Below are positions 23,576 to 33,949 of a stretch of 64,000 nt of DNA, in pieces. The notes under the pieces are model-generated. The model was given only the letters and a program-made list of their open reading frames with translations. It searched no databases and was not told the origin of the DNA. Numbering within the stretch: the stretch's first letter is position 1; every line of letters starts with the position of its first letter. The stretch comes from Takakia lepidozioides (lineage: Eukaryota; Streptophyta; Takakiopsida; Takakiales; Takakiaceae): assembly GCA_030704615.1 (NCBI GenBank), contig CM060731.1, positions 84,176,756 to 84,240,755 on the forward strand, in the 5' to 3' direction. A program made the position numbers and the translations under genes.

Positions 23576-26500
23576 AATGCATAACATATTTGCATGCCTA
23601 ACAGGAAAGGTGGACGTGCTGGAGGGATCGTAGGAATCCGAAGAGCCGCAGGAAGAGTCCGTGGAGCTAGCTGCAGCACGTACACCCACCCGATCCCCAA
23701 GCGCGGGTATTCCTGCCGGGCCTAGCCCTGTGCGTTTCAAAGACGCGGCTTCGAAGGGCAAGTTCACAAAGCCCCAGAGATCGACTCTCGTTCTTCGGTC
23801 ATGGAGAATCGCCAGCAGGGGTCGGGCCCTTCTCCAGCAAAGTCGAAGAAGAAGCAGCCCGTCCCTCAATGGTTTCTGAACCGGCTCAGGCCGTTTCACC
23901 CCCACCAACGCGAATGAAGCAGCAGGGGTAAAGGACAGAAGATTCAATTGCAGCAGACACCTTCACCTGCAAGGATGAGGAAGGAAAGCAGAGAAGGCAA
24001 TCAGGGCGAAGGACAACATTCTCCCGCAAAACTGCTTCCACGAGCTGAAGCTCAGTTCCTGGAGGATTTCCCGCCTGTAGATTGTTGGGGCCGTCTCTGC
24101 TGCAGCGAAGGCAATGGGATCGACCGTTTTTGTCAATTTGGTACGGAGGAGGGTGCTGCCGCTCAACGTTCGCAGCAAGACCTCACCACCGATGAGCAAG
24201 CAGGCCCGGAGGAGGCCTCTGCAATGGCAGAATTGCCCGCAAACAGGCCCCAGAGTGCAGCTCCAGTTGAGGATGCTCCAGCTGCTCAGCCACTACCGGC
24301 ACTACAGACATGTCTCCGGAGGGATTTCAAAAATGCAGCGGATAAAATGTTGGAGGAGACAACAGTAGCATTGGCAGAGTTCTGGGCAGCAGGGTATTCC
24401 AGCGGACTCTTCAAATCCCACTCTGGCGCATGGTCTCCCTTCCATCGTCAGTAGGCCCTTCCCGGAGATGTGGATAAGCTGAAGTTCGAATTTCGAGAAG
24501 GGTACCGTCTGGGATCGGCAGCGTTTTACGTTTCCATTGAGAATGAGGACGGCGAAACTCGTGGACCCACTGCCGATGAATTGTGAACGTGGGATACCCA
24601 CTGGCACACTCGCAACGACGAATTCAAGGCGACGCTGAAGGGTGATCCAGACTTCGGCCATATGTCGGGGGTATGTAAAATGTCTTGTGAGGGACAGGAA
24701 ATCACCGACTTCTCTGCCTGTGGGAGTACATCAAGCAGAACCATGCCAAGCACATTGGCTGGCATTACATGGTGGACTGTGTGCATCCTGAAGGTGAAGG
24801 TGCAGACTCCTCCCTGCTCAAGAATGCCATGGCGGGACCTCAAACTCGTAAGATACTCATACCCTCCCTAGCACGTTCAAAATGCGGTGCCGCATTTCGG
24901 TTTCCATCTGGTTGTTTCCGTGCTTCCGTGTACTGAACTGGGGAGAGTGGGCCTTGCGGGTCACTGAGAATGCGTACGTGCATACCCACATGGCACATAT
25001 GCTGTACAGGGTGAGGAAAACTGGTCTCACTGATCCGCAGATGTTTGCGGAAATGCTGGAGCCCGAGCTCATCAGAAAGCCGTTGCAAAAACAGGACCGG
25101 ACATGGTATCGTCTCACTATGGATGGAATGGTGGTGGAGGTGATATACGAAGTAAGTCGTCCTCCATTTCCATCTGCTCATCCTTCCCCAATTTCCAGTA
25201 ATCTTTCCACATGAATCGAATGTAACGCTTCTGCATGTTTTTGTTGGCAATCAAACATCAAGCTGGATTGGGCCCATGCCAAACGCTTCTTCATAGAAAG
25301 TAGGGGCATGTGAAAATGTTGCAGTCATTGACTGAGCACTTGAAGGAAGCCGGTGTCAAGGCGCAGAACCAAATACAAGTCAAAGCTTGTGAAGCTGGTG
25401 GCAATTGCAGAGATCCGGCACTTGGAAAGGACTTCATCCCCGAGATTGCAACCATGCAATTGGAGAGGACTGCCTCACCCTCTCAACGGCATGTGTTGAG
25501 CAAAAAGAGAAGGTGAGGTTTCAATGCACTGAGTTCCTTCCTAGCAATAGCCACTCTCTTCCAGATCCTGACATTGGATCGGAAATGGCAGACACGGTGG
25601 CTGTCGATCTGGAATGCATCCGAGAGCATAAGGACAATGTGGTCTTTTCCACTCGAAGTTTCCGACCCTGCAGTGGATGTGTGGCTCAACCGCATGAATT
25701 GGTGGTTCCAGGTAATTCAAGGTACTTCCCCAGATTGCTTTTCTGAAATGAATTCCCTGAACTGCTACGTGACAATGCATTTGGGAATCGCAGGTATAAT
25801 GTCGAATGCGAAGGAGCAAAGTCGTAATGCACACAAATTCGTTCGGCTTGTACGTCAAATGGGATGGAACACAGACATTGGAAGACTACGTGACACGTTT
25901 CAGATGTGCGACAAGGACAACCTTCTTCGCCAGAGAGCTACAGACAGCAAGAAGGAGCGTGGAGTTTACACATCAGGAGGGAGCGGGGAAAGCTGCAATG
26001 CGAATTGTTTACAGGTGAAGCACAGCTGCCTTGTATGCGAAGCCTGGTTATGAGGCTTTGTCTCGGAAATGCGGCACCGCCATTCGCATATTTTTCGTTG
26101 GCACTCTACGAGTAGGTTCGTCCCAATCTTATGCTCACGCATGCTGACTGCCTTGCAGGTATATGAAATACGTGCCCTTCAGACAGGGGGCCTGGCAAGA
26201 GCCCCCGTTCTTCATGGCTTGGACCGTGGCGGGCCCAAGCTGTGTCTACACACCCGAGATGCAAAAGAAACAATGGCATGCCGCGCATCTCGTTGGATGC
26301 CCTCTGGTACCTGAGATATGTTGGCGGTATGTTGACGAGTCTGAGAAAGATCTGCACGCCTTGGCAGAAGAGAAGAGAAAGGAAAGACGTGTCCCTGCTT
26401 GGCCAAAGTTGGCAAAGGAATCTGCTGCTCTGGAAGAATCCAGAAAGGCAGCTGAGATGGCACAAAAGACGGTGGATTGCAGCTGTGCAGGCCCAACAGA

Positions 26501-28545
26501 AGGGGTCGAAGAAGAAGAAGAGGACTTCACCAGCAAGGAGCAGCTGTTGTGACACCCGCCAAAACGAAGAAGAAGCAGAAACAGCTGTTCAGGGAAGAGG
26601 GTGACGAAGAGGACTCCGATGGAGACTTTGCAACCAGCCCACCCCCCAAACGCAGGCTGCCTCCTGTGCCCACCGTTGTCACGAGAGGCACGAGAATTGG
26701 CTCGGCAAAGAAGGCACTCTTCAACCCCCCAGGGGGGCACCCTTTCGAGCCGGTGGAAATGAAGAGGCCGAAAGTGGCTCCAGAAACAGGTCCAGGTGTT
26801 AAATGAGAAGTTTCTTGGCGGCTTTGGATGGACGGGCAGCCAAGTTGGATACATGAAGACCATGGAGGGTCTGAAGGGCAGAGCACTGAAGAAGGCGATT
26901 GCCGAAGAGCCTTCCGACACCCCAGGATTTCAGAATATGGTCTCGTTCTTTGAGAGGGTGAGGGTGTGTGTAGACAAGGATTGTAGGAGGGGCGGAAATG
27001 CCACCGAGGGCTGCGATATGATCATCTTGGATATTCCGGACGGAGAGCCTGTGGAAGGACTGCAAGCTTTGTCATCTTGGAACAGGTACTCGGAGGACTT
27101 TTGGAAAGAAAGGATTCGGGTTGCCCGCATGGTGTTGGACGACAGAGGCTGTTTGGGTTGTCCTGGCGAGCAGAGGAAAAAAACAATCAGACAGGAATTG
27201 CGAAGTGGACCCGCAAGAGCGCCGTCCGATTCTGAAAAAGAAGTGGACGTGCATCAACACACTGGGCCTCGGTCGGAAGGGAAGAAGGTAATTACGACAC
27301 TGGCACTCGTCCATTCATTTGCTTGGGTGTTTTCAAATGCGGTGCCTCATTTGGTTTCGAATCGTTCCCCCCTGTGTATGCAGACAAAGCAGTTCAATGC
27401 ATACTGCTTGTGAAGGAGAAACTCCACCTTTGCTTTCCAGAAGGAGGGAGGAAAGGTTGACCACGAACTGCGGACCCCCTCGATTACGACGTTTTGTTCA
27501 ACAACATTCCCAAAGGAAACTTCTCCTCATAGCCTCACTTCAACGAACCCCTGCGGTACTCACGGACTCGGAGCCCTGCCTTCATTCAGACAAATTATGG
27601 AGACATGCACAGACGTGGAGGGCACAGTGCTGGACCTCATCTGTGGGACCAGGTATGCAGAATCTTGTTCTATGTGTTCTTGCAAATTCTCGTTAGGATG
27701 TAGTTCGCAACATCTGAAGCGCCATGTTGTAATGTGTGGATGGCATTTTGTAACAGGTGCCTCAATGGGGCTGGGCGGTTCTCCGACCGGCACATCTTTG
27801 CCTACGAGGAGGACTCATCCGTGTGGGGATCCCATCTGGAAGGGCTGAACGGAATGTTTAAGGCTCCCAACAGAGCGAAGTCTCCTCGGATTCGGGAGGA
27901 GTCCGAGGAGACCACAGTGGACATTGAGGCGGAGGAGAACAGGAATACGAGTGGAGTGCAAAATTGTAAGTTTGCAAAGCCTTCTGGGTCATTTTTGTCA
28001 AACGAATTTCCGACTGTGGTTCTCATTAGTCTCGTTGACTGATGTCATGTGCAGGATTGCAGGGTCCCGGGAGAAACAGGTAGGGCCTACACTTCCTGCT
28101 AGGAAGAATGTCCCGTTCTTTGCAAGGGCCGACTTCATGACGAGCCCGGTGAGGAACTACTCCCTTCCTAGTTATGCCGCCTAAACTCGCAAATAAAGAG
28201 ATTAGAAGAAGTGGAGAATCCCAGTAAAGTAGAGCAGATTTTGGGAGAGGGCTAGGGGAGGACAGAAGGATAAGGAAAGATGTTGGCAGCAGCTCAGACA
28301 GGTAGACGGGGTACGAAAAAGTACATATGTGATTCAGCGGATGAGAGCGACGCAGACAGGGAGGAAGCGACCAACGGAGGTGAGATGGACAGTTCCGACG
28401 GGGAAGATGGGATTTTTGAAAGCCTGGCCAACGAGCAGTCCGCTGGAGAGGAGAAAGGCAATGAGGGGGGGTGGAGGGCGGAGAGGACAGTCTGTTAGAA
28501 CAGGAGAGGATTCTTTGGATGATTTTCAAGATAATAGAATTTAAG
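23576..28545 (+). pseudogene. ParB/N6-N4 methyltransferase-like gene, copy A, frame-disrupted
   Basis: Counterpart of the copy B gene at 57474-62415, with the exons in the same order: Pro/Ala/Glu-rich N-terminal region (23576-24300), ParB-like segment (24300-24850), helical exons (24955-26014), the long exon with DIPDG (26161-27290), the exon with the SAM-binding loop (27384-27652), and the acidic C terminus (27757-28545). TAG replaces a Gln codon at 23630. Single-base insertions and deletions relative to B occur throughout, many in homopolymers, so part of the damage may be sequencing error next to the 500-N gap. Confidence 0.75.
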
Positions 28546-28652
28546 AAGTCTGTGTAAATGTAAATTCTCTTCCAGAGTATATAAAGGAAATTTCTCACAC
28601 GGACATTCATGACCCCCTCCTCCAGTGTGCCTGGAAATCCAGCCACACCAAT

Positions 28653-29152
28653 NNNNNNNNNNNNNNNNNNNNNNNNNNNNNNNNNNNNNNNNNNNNNNNN
28701 NNNNNNNNNNNNNNNNNNNNNNNNNNNNNNNNNNNNNNNNNNNNNNNNNNNNNNNNNNNNNNNNNNNNNNNNNNNNNNNNNNNNNNNNNNNNNNNNNNNN
28801 NNNNNNNNNNNNNNNNNNNNNNNNNNNNNNNNNNNNNNNNNNNNNNNNNNNNNNNNNNNNNNNNNNNNNNNNNNNNNNNNNNNNNNNNNNNNNNNNNNNN
28901 NNNNNNNNNNNNNNNNNNNNNNNNNNNNNNNNNNNNNNNNNNNNNNNNNNNNNNNNNNNNNNNNNNNNNNNNNNNNNNNNNNNNNNNNNNNNNNNNNNNN
29001 NNNNNNNNNNNNNNNNNNNNNNNNNNNNNNNNNNNNNNNNNNNNNNNNNNNNNNNNNNNNNNNNNNNNNNNNNNNNNNNNNNNNNNNNNNNNNNNNNNNN
29101 NNNNNNNNNNNNNNNNNNNNNNNNNNNNNNNNNNNNNNNNNNNNNNNNNNNN
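28653..29152. other. Assembly gap, 500 N
   Basis: Exactly 500 unknown bases, which suggests a placeholder length. To its left is the 3' end of a methyltransferase-like gene (copy A); to its right is the middle of a diverged paralogue (copy C). The true missing sequence is therefore probably several kilobases, or the join is chimeric. Confidence 0.95.
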
Positions 29153-32100
29153 TCAGGTGGTTGGAGATATGGAATTCGGATCCTCTTCAGAGAGACACGA
29201 ATATGTTCCCAACTCCAGAGAGGGACCCGAAGACACAAGCAATAAGAGTTGTTAGCGACCACACATTCGACCAGTGGCTACACAAAGCCACATTCTGGAG
29301 CCAGGTAAGGTTTGAACCAAACCATTTTCAGACATTTGTGTTGCTCCGTAACCTCTCCCAAATTCTTACGAGCTTTCTTGTTGCAGTTAGAAAAACGTGC
29401 AGTGGCTGCACTTGCTAAGTCGATGGCAGACTACAAAATCCAGATGGCTTGCCCCCGGATCACACTGGAGGCCTATATCAGGAGAAGGAAGCTCGCTGTC
29501 TGGAACAACTGCTTCTTCAGGGAGTTTGAGAAAGAGAAAGGAATCTCCAGGTCTTACGAATTCAAAAACCAGTACAACAGCGAGCAAGCAATGAAGCGAG
29601 TGTTGTTCAGGTGTGACCTCCTTGAATCAAAATTGGTGCTTGAAGGGCATGTTTCTGCAATCTTGTGTCGTTCTTTCCATAAAGAATTGCGAATTTGCAG
29701 TGCTTTGCGAGATCTCTGAGGGCTCTGCATGTGCAGTCGAGCAACATTGCGTTAACGCAAGGTTGTTTCCCATTGTCCTGGTTTCACTTACATATACCTG
29801 GGTATCCCATAATGCCGTTTTTCTAAATGTGAAAGGGGATAAACTGACAGGAAAATCAGCCTTGCGTCAATGCAAGGTTGATGAAGTGGCAGGCTATGTA
29901 GCTTTTCCTGTGGTTTTGGGTAGTTCAAATCCAGTTCCAATGCTGCCAAGATGAACATAAGACTGTTTGGAGTCGGTTTGAAATGCTATTTACAACTTTC
30001 ACTGTACCAACAAACAGACTTGCGTTGACGCAAGGTTGTTTGGCGGTATGGATTGCTGGAAATTTCCCGCAGCCATCCCCCAATTTCAATACAATTGTAG
30101 GAAACTTATGATTATCAGATAGCATTGACATGTGTTTCAACAGAGGATTTCAACATTGCGCCAACGCAATGTTGAATATCCGCACCAGTACATAGTCAGA
30201 TGGTAGTTTTCAGGCAGTGTTTTCTGTTTCCTCTCTGAATGAAAACAACCTTGCGTTGAAGCAATGTTGAATTGCGTTTCTCAGTCGTTGTCTCTATCAA
30301 TACAACATTATCATTTGGTGTTTCCCATTTCTGCTCGAATGAACATTGTTGATTCGGGATTTCAAAAGTAGAATTCTCAGTGTTGCCTTCCTGCATTTCA
30401 ATATCTTTTTCCGGATGTGTGTTCTTTTTCGTTTTCTGATCGAATGATTGTCTGGGTTTTTTGTGTGTGATTCAGGTATATGTATCATATCCTCATACCG
30501 GGAAAGTACCTTAGCGATGACCTAGACTTCATCTATTCATGGGCTGACCCCTCCAATGACAAGACAATGTACACGGCTGGTATTGCCAAAGACTGGAGCA
30601 GGGCGCACTTCCGAGACTGTGGGTGGTACCTCGACCTGCCAAAACATGACACTCCATTCGATGAAGTTGTTTTGAGAAACCTGAACGACAATGCCGCAGC
30701 GATTGCCCCATTGGCTGACAAAGACATCGAGGACAGAATCATTTCGGCTCTGGCTGCAAAAGAGCCCGAGAAAACTGCTACTCCAAAACGAAAGGGGAAG
30801 ATTGTCGGGGATCCGAAGGGGAAGGGGAAAAGTGCAGCTCCGCAAGGACAGGGACCGTCAGAGGTTCCTGAAAGACAGCCTTCTCCCGCAAGGAGGGATA
30901 GGAGAACATCAAAGTCGAGGGAGCAAGTTTTCGAGGCGAGAGAACATCCCTCCAGGGTTTTGGGCCAGTTCAATCGTAAGGTGCTGAATGAAAGTTTTCT
31001 TGCAATGATAGAGTCCAGGAAGTCCACATTCAAAGGGGTGCCCTCGAAATCATGGGACATGCTTGTTTCGTTCCTCACTCAGGTGAACACTTATGTCTAA
31101 ACTGTTGTATGAATAATTGTGTTTTGGCAGCTTGTTGTGGCTTGTCCAGGGGATTGATCTCCTGTTAGATTTGGATTGGGCTTCTTACACTGTCTCATGT
31201 TTTTTGCTGTAGGTCACAAAAAGTCCGGAATGGGTGAATGGAGTTCAGCAGGCATACGCGACTGACCTTGTGGTGCTGGACATTCCTGACGGTTTTCCTG
31301 TCCCTGATGTGTTTTCTTCCAATTCGACCCCGACTTGGAACGAATCGGATTCTCGTTACTGGCAGTGGGCTTTCTCGTTCAGCAACAAGTTCCTTTCAAA
31401 CTCGGGGGCTCTTCTTCTCATGCAGTCAAAGGACATGTCGGCTCGAAGAACTCTTTTCAGCTACATGAAAGCTTCCGGGTTTCGTGTCATCAAAACTTGG
31501 ACATGCATCAATACTTTGCCTCTTACGAAGGGCGAGTTCCCGGGGCAGAAAGTGAGTTGGTTCCTTTCAATTGATGTTTCGTGGTTTTTCGGTGAATCAA
31601 AATGGTGGGTTATGTCTTCTGTCTCATTCTCTCTTCGTGATTATTGACAGACACGGATGTTCGAAGCTTTGTGCCTGGTGAGGCGGAAGGACACTCTTCC
31701 TGCTGGTGTTGCTGAGTTTCAGTTGAGGGACCTTGCAGCTCACATTGACCCCACCTACGAGCCTGTGGAGGATGATGTTATCTTCAATTACGTCGACTCG
31801 GGTTGGACTATGAAAAGGTCGATTGGTGTCCCTTGGAGAGGTGCACGGGAGAAATCTCCAGCTTTCATACAGACTTTGGTGGAGACATGCAGCCGTCATG
31901 GTGGACGAGTGGTTGACTTGTCTATGGGCACAGGTGGGGCCCTTCACACTGTGTTTGACATATGGGCAGTGACCTTAGGGAAACCCTGTTTTTATTTCTC
32001 GTTCTTCTTGGATTTGCAGGAGCATGTTTTCATGCTTGCAAGAGCGTCGGAAGGCACTTCTTCGGCATGGAAGCTGATACGGAGCTCTTCTCAAGCGAGC

Positions 32101-32536
32101 TTCGTCAGCTTGAGTCGGGCACTACTTCTGCCCCATCCACAGAGGGACTTCTGGAGGAGCCCGAAGCGCCTGACAAGGATCTAGACGTGGACTCCGATTT
32201 TGAGTGTGAGTAAGTTCTTGTGTAGTCGTGCAAAATATGTTGCATTTCCTTGTGTCGTTCCCATTCGAGAAATAGTGGCTTTCGTTGTCTATATCTGGAT
32301 GTTAACATCTACCACCATTCCTCTTCTTGCTTTGCAGAGTTCAACACCAGTCATCGAATCAGCAGACACCTTTCGGTTTCCAAGGATACTACATGTCCCT
32401 GAGCCCCCCTAGATCCAACCGCTTGCCGGTTTACGCGGAAGCTTGCGCACGGGTGTTATCCGAACAAACACTGTATTCGCATCTCCATGAAGGTCGTGGA
32501 AAAAAAAACGTCATGGATGTGCTGCTGTATTCATAG
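29153..32536 (+). CDS. N6/N4-type DNA methyltransferase-like protein, copy C, 5' end in gap
   Basis: Seven exons join in frame at GT-AG sites: 29153-29304, 29387-29610, 30476-31082, 31213-31551, 31651-31933, 32020-32209 and 32338-32536. The order of motifs fits a DNA amino-methyltransferase of the N6_N4 type: DLVVLDIPDG (31264-31293, motif IV position, normally DPPY), a hydrophobic strand SGALLLMQ, then RSIGVPWRGAREKSPAFIQT, VVDLSMGTGGA (SAM-binding loop, split by an intron at 31934-32019) and GRHFFGMEADTELF. This is the circular order typical of beta-class enzymes. Exon 3 ends in a charged, disordered linker. Protein identity to copies A and B is low but exon order matches; copy C has one extra intron (31083-31212). 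No frameshift is seen, so this copy could be functional if its missing 5' part is sound. Target base and activity are unknown. Confidence 0.72.
29742..30269. repeat. Five 24-bp palindromes inside one intron of copy C
   Basis: Positions are 29742-29765, 29857-29880, 30015-30038, 30151-30174 and 30246-30269. The shared core is TTGCGTYRACGCAA, flanked by CAAC...GTTG arms with about one mismatch each. Spacing is irregular (95-158 bp). All five lie in the 865-bp intron 29611-30475, by far the longest of this gene. The sequence differs from the A/B palindrome, but the centre is again YR. Confidence 0.85.
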
Positions 32537-33144
32537 ATGATATTGCTGTAAACTCTGGAAGTGGTTCCTCTGAAACCTCCAATATTTCTTTAGGTTCAAG
32601 TACCGAGGCTCAATAAATTGTGTTTTGGTTTTGCTTCCATCTCCAAACTGTTTTTCAAGTTCTTTGCGCGTTCCCGTAAGTACAGTTAGGGATTGCCTAG
32701 GATAGGTCTTCGGATTGCGGAATTGAAAAATGTTTGTGTGTTGGAATGAATGTACTGCTTTGCCCAAAAAAAATGTTTGTTTTTAATATTCAGTTCTCTA
32801 GTGGACGATCTCCTCATTCCAAAGTCATGACCTCAATCATAATTCATCCGCAAACCTGCCATTGTTCTCGGCCACAAAGAATATTCATGTGGGGGCCATG
32901 AAGAGGGATAAAAAATTAGGACATAGGCGACAGCTGATCCGCGGTAATAGGGGGGGGGTAAGCACGGAATTAGGGCCTGAACACGTGGATGCTTGCTGAC
33001 GTGGCGTCATGCTCACAGGCTCATGCGCAAGCATTCCCCCATTTCCATGTATCAGACTTTTTTTTGCAGTGTAATGAAATGCACCCCAAAACTCCTGGAA
33101 TGAGGCAATATTCCATTCAAACTGAGATCCAACAGAAGTAGTTG
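32537..33144. other. 3' flank of copy C methyltransferase gene, no other gene seen
   Basis: Contains an AATAAA-like signal near 32612 and low-complexity runs. Nothing else is recognised. Confidence 0.5.
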
Positions 33145-33560
33145 TGGGGCCATTTCTGGAAAAATGGCGCCGAATTTCTCTATTTTGGGCCGAAAACTGG
33201 CTAAGTCCCAACATGCACTAGTACCCCTGTGTCTGGAAAAATGGCTCCGAATTTCCTTATTTTGGGCTGAAACTGGCTAAGTCCGAACATGCTCGGGAAC
33301 GATGTCTGGAAAAATGGCGCCGAATTTCCAGTTACATGGCCCAGAACTGCCCAACATCTGTACAATCCCCGGCACCATGTACCGAAATTCGGCGCCACAT
33401 TTCCAAATTTTGGGCTTACACACCTGTCTTGAGGGGACCTATAGCTGCGGAATTCGGCACCATTTTTCGCCAGAAAGACCTATTACCGCGAAATACGTCG
33501 CGGTTCTTTCTGGTTACGGACCCTATTACCGCGAAATTCGGTGCCATTTTTGCACATGTC
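33145..33560. repeat. GGYRCC-cored palindrome series near the right end of copy C
   Basis: Six or seven sites with the form GAAAAATGGCGCCGAATTTC, or its reverse complement, occur between 33165 and 33560, three in one orientation and then three in the other. The core GGYRCC and the flanking GAAAT/ATTTC agree with the A/B palindrome, but the bases between are ATTC or ATGG instead of ATGC. TATTACCGCGAAAT is also repeated near 33480 and 33530. Confidence 0.7.
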
Positions 33561-33714
33561 GCTGGGAATTGGCATGAGCGGAAGACGAAATATCATGAGC
33601 ACAACTCTCAAAACTACAATTTTCCCTTCAAGGTGCCAAATAATATATTTGATTTTTCTGACACATTGCATTAAATTAATGTTTTATAATGTTTTTTATT
33701 TTCAAAATTTGTAC

Positions 33715-33793
33715 TTCTGCTCATGAAAACCGATTGTCTTGCTACTCCGCTCATGCCGCTCATGCCGCTCATGCTCATGAAATAGCTAACCTC
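33715..33793. repeat. Right terminus, inverted relative to copies A and B
   Basis: Its reverse complement reads GAGGTTAGCTATTTCATGAG and continues with CATGAGCGG repeats. This matches the starts of copies A (16291) and B (50282) in both the terminal 21 bases and the subterminal repeats. It therefore gives the right-hand inverted terminus of this element family. The 9 bases following it do not match those before 16291, so no target duplication links it to copy A. Confidence 0.75.
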
Positions 33794-33949
33794 GTAGGAG
33801 GGCTGAGGCGAGGATACTTGGGCGTACGGGCTCTCTTCACCTGTGTACAAACCATGAATACATCCTCAGCCTTGCTGCTAGCAGCTGAAGCAGCTGACAC
33901 TGACGGCGTGAAGTTCTTCCAGCAAACACCCCAACCCTACCTACAGTAA

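Larger units (their letters stand above)
16291..28652. mobile_element. Giant DNA element, copy A (right end lost in gap)
   Basis: About 12.36 kb is collinear with 50282-62545 (copy B) at high identity: left terminus, transposase (minus), 53-bp palindrome array, methyltransferase-like gene (plus). Similarity starts abruptly at GAGGTTTA (16291), next to unrelated flanks in the two copies, so this is a true end. It runs into the N gap at 28653 while still homologous to B. The element ending at 33793 carries the inverted terminus, so the complete unit could be over 17 kb, but the gap prevents proof. Copy A is older or poorer in quality: the transposase has C-to-T stops and the right half has many single-base indels. 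Confidence 0.85.

Noticed and set aside
28609-29418. ORFs spanning the N gap
   Set aside because: They consist mostly of unknown bases and have no evidential value.
16291-33793. Polinton/Maverick or viral origin for the giant element
   Set aside because: No DNA polymerase B, packaging ATPase, capsid or retroviral-type integrase was seen; the transposase is MULE-like.
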